Source: Candidatus Woesearchaeota archaeon
GTDB lineage: Archaea > Nanobdellota > Nanobdellia > Woesearchaeales > GW2011-AR4
Direction: 5' to 3'
NCBI GenBank assembly: GCA_016185955.1
Contig: JACPMQ010000040.1
Span: forward strand, 1-16,997
Length of the DNA stretch: 16,997 bases
The position numbers and the translations under genes are program-made. Positions within the stretch are counted from its first letter, which is position 1. Every line of letters starts with the position of its first letter. Of the stretch, positions 7,104 through 13,018 are shown piece by piece. Under the pieces are notes generated by a model. It saw only the letters and a program-made list of their open reading frames with translations, ran no database searches and was not told the DNA's origin.

Positions 7104-7774
7104 ACAATAAAATTTACTTAATGGCAGCTTTGATAACTGCTTTGCTTTTTGCCTCTATCTACTCTTTTAATTTATTTTTGAACAATAAGAGAGAAAATGT
7201 TGTCATTGATAAGATGGAAGAAGTCTTAGACGAATATCAGGAGATACAAACCCTTTCATTGATGTCAAGCGTTTTTGGAAGGGAAATGAGTTGTTTGTCA
7301 CTGGAAAAGTCATTAGCGCATATGGATAAGACCTTATGGGACACTGGAATAAAAATTGACAGGTACAAGCAGCTTACAGAAGAATTTACAAAAGATCCTT
7401 TCTACATTATCCAAAAAACAAAGTTTAACAGGAATGAAGTTTTGTATTTTTCTATGCTTAAGGAATTGAAGGATTGGTGCAGCTTCAACCAGACAATAAT
7501 ACTTTATTTTTACAAAAAAAAGGAAGAATGCTCCAATTGCGATGCACAGTCTTTTGTATTAACTGACTTAAACAAGGAAATAGACTCTGAAATAGCCATA
7601 TTTTCATTCGACACTAACCTAGAGCTTCCATCCATAAATACGCTTGTCTTATTTTATAATGTCACTTCATACCCTTGCACAGTTATAGAAAACAAGACTT
7701 ATTGTGAATTATTAGACAAAGACAGCTTAATTGAAGCGCTTTGCGGCTATAAAAACCATTCTATATGCAGATGA
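7094..7774 (+). CDS. Membrane-anchored thioredoxin-like protein
   Basis: A 226-residue protein. I start it at ATG 7094, which follows GGAGG, rather than the in-frame ATG at 7049 inside the glycosyltransferase. Residues about 8-28 are an N-terminal membrane helix, with an extracytoplasmic helical region after it. Residues about 133-215 look like a thioredoxin fold: strand TIILYFY, then CSNC at 146-149 in the active-site position, a second strand (AIFSFD), and SYPCTVI at 192-198 where thioredoxins have the cis-Pro loop, followed by a strand. Further Cys (195, 204, 217, 225) suggest disulfides. It may be an oxidoreductase for secreted proteins, which would fit the many cysteine-rich surface proteins nearby. 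Fold assignment is from motif order only. Coupled to the GT2 gene by a 10-base overlap. Confidence 0.72.
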   Translation: MEVNNKIYLMAALITALLFASIYSFNLFLNNKRENVVIDKMEEVLDEYQEIQTLSLMSSVFGREMSCLSLEKSLAHMDKTLWDTGIKIDRYKQLTEEFTKDPFYIIQKTKFNRNEVLYFSMLKELKDWCSFNQTIILYFYKKKEECSNCDAQSFVLTDLNKEIDSEIAIFSFDTNLELPSINTLVLFYNVTSYPCTVIENKTYCELLDKDSLIEALCGYKNHSICR

Positions 7775-7856
7775 CTGCAGGTTAAGTATCTGCTAACATA
7801 CATTTGCCTGAGAAGTGGGGTTTTTGCGAAATTCTAGTTCGTGCTTGTGCGGAGCC

Positions 7857-7893
7857 GTAAAAATTCCGCTGTTGCGAACAGCAAAGTTTTTAC
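7857..7893. repeat. Palindromic core shared with element B, copy 1
   Basis: An imperfect hairpin: GTAAAAA pairs with TTTTTAC and GCTGTT with AACAGC around a GCG loop. Positions 7856-7882 are identical over 27 bases to 11061-11087. Confidence 0.75.
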
Positions 7894-7912
7894 AAGTTAC
7901 GTTGGTAATCTT

Positions 7913-8016
7913 GCAATTCGGCATTGTTTTGCTTTGCTCGTTGCTCGTCATTGACAAAACCGATAAACCATGCATTCGGCATCGTTTTGCCTTGACCACG
8001 GCTTGTCACTATCAAA
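7913..8016. repeat. Degenerate direct duplication inside element A
   Basis: The stretch starting GCAATTCGGCATTGTTTTGC at 7913 recurs as GCATTCGGCATCGTTTTGC at 7972, and similarity continues through the following GCTCGTCATTGACAAA / GCTTGTCACTATCAAA, so two copies of about 45-50 bp lie side by side. Confidence 0.5.
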
Positions 8017-8083
8017 TTACGCACAAGCACTTAATTCGCAAAAACCCTTTAGGGAGTGTTAGCAGTTACGATGTTAAGAAACC

Positions 8084-8091
8084 TTTATATC
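8084..8091 (+). promoter_or_regulatory. TATA box for the radB-rib unit
   Basis: TTTATATC, preceded by AAACC, about 27 bp before ATG 8114 and just outside element A. It predicts a leaderless radB message. Confidence 0.6.
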
Positions 8092-8113
8092 TTCTCAAAG
8101 TTTCTTATAGCTT

Positions 8114-8827
8114 ATGCCTAAAATACCAACTGGCAGCAAAATATTGGATATTATGCTTGAAGGAGGCTATGAAACTGATGTCATAACAACTATTTACGGT
8201 CCTGCTGGCTCAGGAAAAACCGGGTTGTGCATACTTTGCGCAATAAATGTTGTGCGCTCAGGAAAGAAAGTTGTCTATATTGACACAGAAAACAATTTTT
8301 CAATTGACAGATTCAGCCAAATATGCTCTTCCATAAGCATAGACTATAAAAAAACTTTAAACTCCATTGTTTTTCTAAAGCCTGTAAGCTTCGAAGAGCA
8401 GAAAAAAACCTTTGAAAAACTAAAAGACATAATAAATGATAGAATAGGCTTGATTGTTATAGATTCTATAGCCATGCTCTATAGGCTGGAGCTTGGGAAA
8501 AATGATGACATTTATGAAGTAAACAAGGAATTAGGAAGGCAGCTTGCCTTTTTGACAGAAATTGCAGGCAAAAAAAATATTCCTATACTAATAACTAATC
8601 AGGTTTATGCTGATTTTGATGACAAAGAAAAGGTAAATTTAGTAGGAGGTGATTTATTAAAATACGGAAGCAAATGCCTTATAGAGCTTCAGAAAACGCC
8701 ATCTGGCAATAGAAGGGCAATCATAAAAAAGCATCGCTCAATAAAAGATGATATTGAGATAACATTTAAGATTGTAACTGGAGGCATATTGGGCACTAAA
8801 GAAGGCAAGGGCTTTAGGTTATTTTAG
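8114..8827 (+). CDS. radB: DNA repair and recombination protein RadB
   Basis: A 237-residue RadA/RecA-family paralogue restricted to archaea. It has the ATPase core only, without the N-terminal helix-hairpin-helix domain of RadA, and the expected RadB length. It begins with the typical MPKIPTGSKILDIMLEGG. Walker A is GPAGSGKT (29-36); Walker B is LIVIDS (113-118); ITNQVY (160-165) is the RecA-fold motif after Walker B; KTPSGNRRAIIKKHRS precedes the C-terminal strands. RadB binds DNA and acts as a recombination mediator for RadA, with weak ATPase activity. Leaderless start predicted from the TATA box. ribK follows nine bases after the stop, so radB heads an apparent four-gene unit with riboflavin genes. 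Confidence 0.93.
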   Translation: MPKIPTGSKILDIMLEGGYETDVITTIYGPAGSGKTGLCILCAINVVRSGKKVVYIDTENNFSIDRFSQICSSISIDYKKTLNSIVFLKPVSFEEQKKTFEKLKDIINDRIGLIVIDSIAMLYRLELGKNDDIYEVNKELGRQLAFLTEIAGKKNIPILITNQVYADFDDKEKVNLVGGDLLKYGSKCLIELQKTPSGNRRAIIKKHRSIKDDIEITFKIVTGGILGTKEGKGFRLF

Positions 8828-8836
8828 ATTAGAACT

Positions 8837-9232
8837 ATGCAAAATACTATTTTTAAGGGCATTGTAGCTAAGGGCTTAGGCCAAGGTATATTTTTTATGT
8901 CTATGCCCCATTATAAAAAAGAAATCAAAAAAAAGCTCGGTTTTGATGCTTATCCGGGAACATTGAACTTAAAAACTAATAAAAGCGCGATTGGGTTAAT
9001 TAATAGCTTGCTTCCAATCAAAATAAAAGGATTTAAGTCAAGTGGCAAAATTTATGGAGCTGCAAAATGCTACAGGGCAAAAATTAATGATGTAAATGGC
9101 GCTATAATAATTCCAGATTTGACAAAGCATAAAAATGTAATTGAGTTTATTGCTCCGATACATCTAAAATCAAAATTAAAAATCAAAGAGGGCGACAAAG
9201 TAAATATCAAGTTACTAGAATGGCAAAAATAG
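8837..9232 (+). CDS. ribK: CTP-dependent riboflavin kinase
   Basis: A 131-residue enzyme of the archaeal RibK family (DUF120, as in MJ0056), which phosphorylates riboflavin to FMN using CTP instead of ATP. It is the stand-alone short form without the N-terminal helix-turn-helix some homologues carry. Signatures: KGIVAKGLGQGIFFM (7-21) forming the nucleotide cradle, FDAYPGTLNL (36-45) with the Thr-Leu-Asn of the substrate site, and LTKHKNVIEFIAPIHL near residues 95-110 followed by KIKEGDKVNIKL. All the expected blocks are in order. The last 13 bases overlap ribC, implying coupled translation. With ribC and ribH it covers the end of flavin synthesis from the lumazine precursor to FMN. Confidence 0.93.
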   Translation: MQNTIFKGIVAKGLGQGIFFMSMPHYKKEIKKKLGFDAYPGTLNLKTNKSAIGLINSLLPIKIKGFKSSGKIYGAAKCYRAKINDVNGAIIIPDLTKHKNVIEFIAPIHLKSKLKIKEGDKVNIKLLEWQK

Positions 9233-9684
9233 GAATAGCTGACACAACTTTTGCAAGAGTAAACATGGCAGATTTTGCTTTAGGGATAATAAAAAAAAAC
9301 TCAAGGCATAAGATAGAAAGGTACACGGTTCCTGGAATCAAGGATATTCCTATAGCATGCAAGCTCTTATTTGAAAAGTATAAATGCGATATTATTATGG
9401 CATTTGGAATGGCAGGCCCAAAGGAAATAGACAAGCAATGCAGCCATGAAGCGTCTTTAGGCATTCAAATTGTGCAATTAACTGAAAAAAAGCACATACT
9501 TGAGGTTTTTGTCCATATGGATGAAGCTAAAAAGGAAAATGAAATTTACCAAATAGCAAAAAATCGCGCTGAAAAGCATGCATTAAATGCGCTTGCTTTA
9601 TTGCAAAGTAAAACAGCTTTAACGAAATTTGCAGGCACAGGAAGAAGGCAGGGAAAAGAAGATGAAGGTTCTATTAAAATCTAA
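9220..9684 (+). CDS. ribC: Archaeal riboflavin synthase
   Basis: A 154-residue enzyme of the archaeal riboflavin synthase family (MJ1184 type), unrelated to the bacterial trimer and evolutionarily related to lumazine synthase. It dismutates two molecules of 6,7-dimethyl-8-ribityllumazine to riboflavin. Visible blocks: IGIADTTFARVNMA (4-17), TVPGIKDIPIACK (36-48), CDIIMAFGM (56-64), CSHEASLGIQ (74-83), ILEVFVHMDEAK (93-104), and the C-terminal GTGRRQGKEDEG. Length and all conserved segments are normal, which contrasts with the shortened lumazine synthase next door. The start ATG lies inside the ribK end; no ribosome binding site is evident, so coupled translation is likely. Confidence 0.95.
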   Translation: MAKIGIADTTFARVNMADFALGIIKKNSRHKIERYTVPGIKDIPIACKLLFEKYKCDIIMAFGMAGPKEIDKQCSHEASLGIQIVQLTEKKHILEVFVHMDEAKKENEIYQIAKNRAEKHALNALALLQSKTALTKFAGTGRRQGKEDEGSIKI

Positions 9685-9714
9685 AATACAGTTAAGGAAA
9701 TTAAAAATATAAAA

Positions 9715-10038
9715 ATGAAATATAAAATTGCTATTGTTGTCTCGGACTTTAATAAGGAAATAACATCTCTAATGGAAAAAAGCGCTGAAAAGACAGCAGA
9801 GTCAATGAATATGGAAATAACAAAAAAGGTGCATGTTGTAATAGAAGGGCAAACATACCATGATATAGTTATTGTTAATACAGTCGCGCAAAAGCTTATG
9901 GAGCTTTCTTTGGAATATAACAAGCCATTGGGCTTTGGTATTATAGGTCCTAGAGTAACGTGGCAGCAGGCAGAAAATCGCGCAGAAGAATATGCAAAAA
10001 GGGCTGTAAAGGCTGCTTTGGAACTTAGGAATCATTAG
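9715..10038 (+). CDS. ribH: Lumazine synthase lacking an internal segment
   Basis: Recognisable as 6,7-dimethyl-8-ribityllumazine synthase, but only 107 residues instead of about 135-160. IAIVVSDFNKEITSLMEKSA (5-24) matches the N-terminal strand with the aromatic substrate-binding residue. VIEGQTYHD (42-50) matches the conserved VIxGxTxHxD motif with the catalytic His. KPLGFGIIGPRVTWQQA (70-86) and the final helix match the C-terminus. Missing is the block of roughly 27 residues between these, which normally holds PG(A/V)F(E/D)xP, LAVKKL and the DAVVxxG strand. The gap falls near residues 39-42 (about 9829-9840) and keeps the frame. The product may be inactive, or the deletion may be an assembly error. 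It starts 30 bases after ribC and its end overlaps the convergent qor gene by 14 bases. Confidence 0.82.
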   Translation: MKYKIAIVVSDFNKEITSLMEKSAEKTAESMNMEITKKVHVVIEGQTYHDIVIVNTVAQKLMELSLEYNKPLGFGIIGPRVTWQQAENRAEEYAKRAVKAALELRNH

Positions 10039-11002
10039 GCTCTAATAGTATTTTTCCCGTGCTTTTTCTTGACTCTAGCTCTTCATGGGCTTTCTTTGCT
10101 TCTGAAAGTGGGTATGTTTTGTGTATTCTTATTTTCAATTCCTTTTTTGAAATCCATGAAAAAATATTGTTGGCTCTTAACAACAATTCTTCCCTGTTAG
10201 CAGCATAATTCGATAATGTAGGCCTTGTCAAAAATAACGAGCCTTTTTCTGAAAGTAGGCTTACATCAAATTTTGGTATTGCGCCGCTTGACTGCCCAAA
10301 AGAAACAAGCATGCCTCTTGTTTTTAAGCAATTCAAGCTTTTGTTAAATGTTGTTTCTCCAACAGAATCATAAACGACATCTACACCTTTATTGTTTGTG
10401 ATATTTTTAACTTCTTGCTCAAAATCCTTTTTTTCGTATAATATGATGTTATCAGCTCCCGCTTCTTCTGCAAGCTTGGCTTTTTCTTCTGTAGAAACAG
10501 TTCCTATGACACTTGCTTCCAATTTTTTTGCCATTTGAATTAACAACAAGCCAACTCCGCCGGCAGCCGCGTGCAACAAAATTGTATCTCCTTTTTTTAG
10601 CGGAAATGCGCTGTGCGTTAAGTAATGCGCGGTCATTCCCTGCAGCATTGAAGCTGCAGCAACCTTTGTATCTATATTTTTTGGCACTTTAACAAGTTTC
10701 CATTCAGGCACTATGCTATACTCTGCATAAGAGCCAAGGCTCATAGCATAAGCAACTTTATCCCCTACATTAAATTCAGAAACCTTTTTCCCAATTTTAT
10801 CAACGATACCTGAGCCTTCCATTCCGAGAATAAAGGGCAATTTATTGGCATACAAACCCTTTCTGTGATAAATATCAATAAAGTTTACGCCGATAGCCTC
10901 TAATTTTATTCTTGCTTCGTTTTCATTAGGCTCTAAAGAAGTAATATCTTCATATTTAAGAACCTCCGTATTCCCAAAATTATGGACTCTTACAGCTTTC
11001 AT
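10025..11002 (-). CDS. qor: Zinc-independent NADPH:quinone oxidoreductase (MDR family)
   Basis: A 325-residue medium-chain dehydrogenase/reductase of the quinone oxidoreductase subgroup. I start at ATG 11002 (MKAVRVHNFG, the canonical start) rather than the in-frame GTG at 11011. The N-terminal GroES-like domain has GVNFIDIYHRKGLY and LPFILGMEGSGIV without the zinc-ligand cysteines of alcohol dehydrogenases. The Rossmann domain carries HAAAGGVGLLLIQMAK (about 144-159), the AAxGGVG nucleotide loop typical of QOR, and GVDVVYDSVG. The C-terminus ends with STGKILLEP. It should reduce quinones or similar carbonyls with NAD(P)H in the cytoplasm. Such genes are common in bacteria, so lateral transfer is plausible, though base composition looks like the neighbours. 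Convergent with ribH, overlapping by 14 bases. Confidence 0.94.
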   Translation of the reverse strand: MKAVRVHNFGNTEVLKYEDITSLEPNENEARIKLEAIGVNFIDIYHRKGLYANKLPFILGMEGSGIVDKIGKKVSEFNVGDKVAYAMSLGSYAEYSIVPEWKLVKVPKNIDTKVAAASMLQGMTAHYLTHSAFPLKKGDTILLHAAAGGVGLLLIQMAKKLEASVIGTVSTEEKAKLAEEAGADNIILYEKKDFEQEVKNITNNKGVDVVYDSVGETTFNKSLNCLKTRGMLVSFGQSSGAIPKFDVSLLSEKGSLFLTRPTLSNYAANREELLLRANNIFSWISKKELKIRIHKTYPLSEAKKAHEELESRKSTGKILLEPNDS

Positions 11003-11045
11003 AAATATCACTTTCTATATTTACGCAAGTAGCTTTTATTTTGAT

Positions 11046-11190
11046 GCCAAAGCGGTGGCTCGTAAAAATTCCGCTGTTGCGAACAGCGGAATTTTTATCA
11101 GCGCAGTTTACGTGGTTTTCGCCATTGCGAAACACTAAAAAATCCGAAAACGGATTTTTGGTGTTTCGGAGGCATACGCCACCGCTTGGC
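11046..11190. mobile_element. 145-bp palindromic MITE-like element with 5-bp duplication (element B)
   Basis: Outer inverted repeats GCCAAAGCGGTGGC (11046-11059) and GCCACCGCTTGGC (11178-11190) pair with one extra A. They are flanked on both sides by TTGAT (11041-11045, 11191-11195). Between the arms are two strong hairpins: 11063-11078 with 11082-11097 (16 perfect pairs, GCG loop), and 11128-11146 with 11151-11168 (8 plus 9 pairs with a small bulge, AAAA loop). The whole would fold like a cross. No transposase frame exists. It lies in the 233-bp gap upstream of qor and downstream of the gene at 11236. The 71-codon plus-strand frame across it is an accident of the repeat. Confidence 0.68.
11062..11098. 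repeat. Palindromic core shared with element A, copy 2
   Basis: A perfect 16-bp stem (TAAAAATTCCGCTGTT) with a GCG loop. Positions 11061-11087 equal 7856-7882 base for base. This copy keeps the full symmetry that the other has partly lost. Confidence 0.8.
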
Positions 11191-11235
11191 TTGATTTGGT
11201 TTACTTATGTGGGTACTCCTCTCTTAGAAAATTAT

Positions 11236-12024
11236 TTAACCAAAAAACTTATTTAAAGGCATTTCTTTCTTTAACTTGGCTCTTTTTTTGTATTTCTTCA
11301 TGCCGTCTTGTTCCATAAGCGAAGCTACAAATGTTTTTCTTGTTTTCCTGTTTAATATGTCATTTTCAAGCATTTCAGCCAATTTTTCAGGCTTTATCAT
11401 TGCCTGCTTTAATATTAATGCAAGCCTTTCCTCATTTGTTTTTCTAAACTCTTTGATTATTTCATCTCTGTTTAGCAGCTCTGCCAAAAATTCCCTCATT
11501 TTTTGCTGCCCCAAGGATTCATACAAAACATCAACAAACCTTTTTGGATTTTGTATTAGCAGGAACTTTATAAGCTGCATTGCCCTTAGTGCATCATTCC
11601 TAAAATAAGAGGTCTTAAGCTCTTTCATAACATCTGCAAGCATATCCTCAAATTTGAGTATAATAATATTTTCTTCTTTTATCTTCTTTGTGGTATTTTT
11701 ATTGTCTTCCGGAAGGGAATTAAGGACAATAGCATTTTTTATCTCCAAATCTGCCCCCATATTTTTAGCATAATTCATTATTGCGGTTTTGATATTGTCG
11801 TCGTTAAATTTTTCATTAATAATTCTTTCTATAAGGTAATTTTGCTCGGAAAGCCTGCTTATTGAACAAGCAACTTCAACATGCATTATGCTAATTGCTT
11901 TGTCAAATTTAAAAGCCAGAATTCCTATATCTCTGCCGCTGCTTTTAAGGTTATTGACAGTAAAATACCCTTTTCCATTAAGCCAGAAATTAACTACCTC
12001 TTTTTCTGCTGACAATTGCCCCAC
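11236..12024 (-). CDS. Uncharacterised protein, possible degenerate nuclease-like N-terminal domain
   Basis: A 262-residue protein, probably starting at GTG 12024, which lies 28 bp from a TATA box; the nearby ATG at 12029 is in another frame. The N-terminal 120 residues resemble in outline the PD-(D/E)xK restriction-endonuclease fold: EKEVVNFWLNGKGYFTVNN, then GRDIGILAFKFD, then IMHVEVACSIS. The usual Asp of ..IDILA.. is Gly and the Lys of ExK is Ala, so if the fold is right the active site is lost. The C-terminal half (about 125-262) is helical and charged, ending in a Lys-rich tail (KKYKKRAKLKKE). That could bind nucleic acid. I do not recognise the family. Same strand as the membrane regulator upstream, 41 bases away, but with its own promoter. 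Confidence 0.6.
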   Translation of the reverse strand: MGQLSAEKEVVNFWLNGKGYFTVNNLKSSGRDIGILAFKFDKAISIMHVEVACSISRLSEQNYLIERIINEKFNDDNIKTAIMNYAKNMGADLEIKNAIVLNSLPEDNKNTTKKIKEENIIILKFEDMLADVMKELKTSYFRNDALRAMQLIKFLLIQNPKRFVDVLYESLGQQKMREFLAELLNRDEIIKEFRKTNEERLALILKQAMIKPEKLAEMLENDILNRKTRKTFVASLMEQDGMKKYKKRAKLKKEMPLNKFFG

Positions 12025-12046
12025 CCCATTTTAATGAAAAGGTTTG

Positions 12047-12057
12047 AATTTATAAGG
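12047..12057 (-). promoter_or_regulatory. TATA box for the gene at 11236-12024
   Basis: Minus-strand CCTTATAAATT, 28 bp before GTG 12024. It supports the GTG start and a leaderless message. Confidence 0.55.
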
Positions 12058-12065
12058 TTTTTGTT

Positions 12066-12737
12066 TTATTTTTTCTTCAGAACAAGTATATTTCCTCTCC
12101 CTTTCTTAATTTTTTCAATTATGCCTTTGTGCTCTAGCTCTGCTATCATAAGGCTTATCTTGGCTTCTGACAATGGAATTTCTTTTCTTATATGCTTTTG
12201 GGTTGTTCTGCCGCCTTCCTTTTCGATTACATTTACCACCTGTTTTAAATCATTATCTTCTAACTCATGCTTTTTATTTTTTAGGGGTTTATTCCTAAAA
12301 TAGAGGATTAAGGAAATCACAAATATTATTCCGCTTAAAGCAAAAATTAATTTGATGTAATCTTGCATAGATTGAAAAAAAGGCTCTATTTCTATAGTTT
12401 CACTTATCTCACTTTCATTTATTATTGGGAACAATACTAAGTCGAGAACATAAGAGCCGTCATCTTTGATAGATATATTTTCACTTGCAAATGCTTTCAG
12501 CAAGCTGCCAATGTACTGCTTTGCTTCAATAGAATATTTTCCTGTCGGAACATTAAATGCATAACTGCTATTCTTTGATATATACACCTGCTTTGGCTCT
12601 GTGTTGACCTCCACTTTCACATCTTTTGCCTTTTCTAAAGAATAATCGTATATTGTGCCTGATATTGCTGCGGAAAAAACTGCCTTTGCAAGAAGCAATA
12701 GCATAATTACTGATAGCACTATCTTCATATGCCTCAT
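12066..12737 (-). CDS. Membrane-anchored winged-helix transcriptional regulator
   Basis: A 223-residue predicted one-component regulator of the COG2512 type. A signal-like helix spans about residues 5-22 (VLSVIMLLLLAKAVFSA). Residues about 25-105 form an extracytoplasmic beta-rich domain like the carboxypeptidase-regulatory fold (ISGTIYDYSLEKAKDVKVEV, FNVPTGKYSIEAK). A transmembrane helix lies at about 128-147. Residues about 160-223 are a cytoplasmic winged helix (DLKQVVNVIEKEGGRTTQKHI, SLMIAELEHKGIIEKIKKGR) ending in a basic tail. It would sense something outside the membrane and bind DNA inside. ATG at 12737 or 12728 (MKIVLS) are both possible starts. Targets are not indicated; the neighbouring genes on either side are candidates. 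Confidence 0.83.
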   Translation of the reverse strand: MRHMKIVLSVIMLLLLAKAVFSAAISGTIYDYSLEKAKDVKVEVNTEPKQVYISKNSSYAFNVPTGKYSIEAKQYIGSLLKAFASENISIKDDGSYVLDLVLFPIINESEISETIEIEPFFQSMQDYIKLIFALSGIIFVISLILYFRNKPLKNKKHELEDNDLKQVVNVIEKEGGRTTQKHIRKEIPLSEAKISLMIAELEHKGIIEKIKKGRGNILVLKKK

Positions 12738-12776
12738 AATTTAAAAACAGGCATTCTAGTTTAAAAATTTAGTGCT

Positions 12777-12811
12777 GTAAAATTCCACCAATCTCGGATT
12801 GTGAAATTTTT
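12777..12811. repeat. Degenerate relative of the shared palindrome
   Basis: GTAAAATTCCACCAATC, a TCG loop, then GATTGTGAAATTTTT: an imperfect stem of about 13 pairs with one bulge and one mismatch. The left arm has the same GTAAAA-TTCC opening and the same three-base loop pattern as the copies at 7857 and 11062. Confidence 0.45.
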
Positions 12812-12938
12812 GATGCAAAAGAGGCTTATTTAGGCAGATATTATCAATAAAGTGCTGATAAAGTAAAATAAGGCTGGATAAAGCTTTGTAAAGCTTAACA
12901 TTTGTTCTAAAACCTTCCTCATTTTTTTAAAAAAAGTT

Positions 12939-12950
12939 TGTTTATAAATA
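12939..12950 (+). promoter_or_regulatory. TATA box for the coiled-coil protein gene
   Basis: TGTTTATAAATA predicts a start near 12970 and a leader of about 50 nt carrying the GGAGGT site. A second TATA-like stretch at 12986-12996 is too close to leave the ribosome binding site in the message. Confidence 0.5.
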
Positions 12951-13005
12951 ATTTTATCTACACTCGTTAGGTCAAAAAAACAAAAATTTATAAATTACAA
13001 AAATT

Positions 13006-13011
13006 GGAGGT
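13006..13011 (+). promoter_or_regulatory. Ribosome binding site for the coiled-coil protein gene
   Basis: GGAGGT, seven bases before ATG 13019. It decides the start against the upstream in-frame TTG at 13004. Confidence 0.8.
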
Positions 13012-13018
13012 AAGAAAT

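Larger units (their letters stand above)
7786..8069. repeat. Nested inverted-repeat element of about 284 bp (element A)
   Basis: Fills most of the 339-bp gap before radB. Three perfect inverted arms are nested: 7790-7798 with 8057-8065 (CTGCTAACA), 7818-7830 with 8035-8047 (GGGTTTTTGCGAA) and 7841-7851 with 8020-8030 (GTGCTTGTGCG). GTTAAG occurs at 7781-7786 and again at 8073-8078, a possible target duplication, but the ends do not match it exactly. The apparent plus-strand ORF over this region has no family resemblance. A degenerate mobile element or a structured RNA are the options; I favour the former because its core recurs at 11062. Confidence 0.6.
12738..13018. other. 281-bp divergent intergenic region with small palindromes
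   Basis: Lies between the membrane regulator (leftward) and the coiled-coil gene (rightward). It contains a hairpin at 12777-12811, TTATCA/TGATAA at 12841-12846 and 12856-12861, AAGCTTT/AAAGCTT at 12881-12887 and 12890-12896, and a T7A7 run near 12923-12937, before the rightward TATA box. I see no gene in it. Promoters for both neighbours must be here. Confidence 0.5.

Noticed and set aside
7815..8186. A 123-codon plus-strand frame before radB
   Set aside because: It runs through inverted and direct repeats of element A and into radB in another frame, and shows no protein-like pattern. Its VKIPLLRTA stretch is shared with the frame at 11041 only because the DNA palindrome is shared.
11041..11256. 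A 71-codon plus-strand frame upstream of qor
   Set aside because: It lies across the hairpins of element B; similarity to the frame at 7815 comes from the 27-bp DNA repeat, not from a protein domain.
13004..13018. TTG start for the coiled-coil protein
   Set aside because: The extra codons contain the GGAGGT ribosome binding site of ATG 13019 and add nothing resembling a signal peptide.
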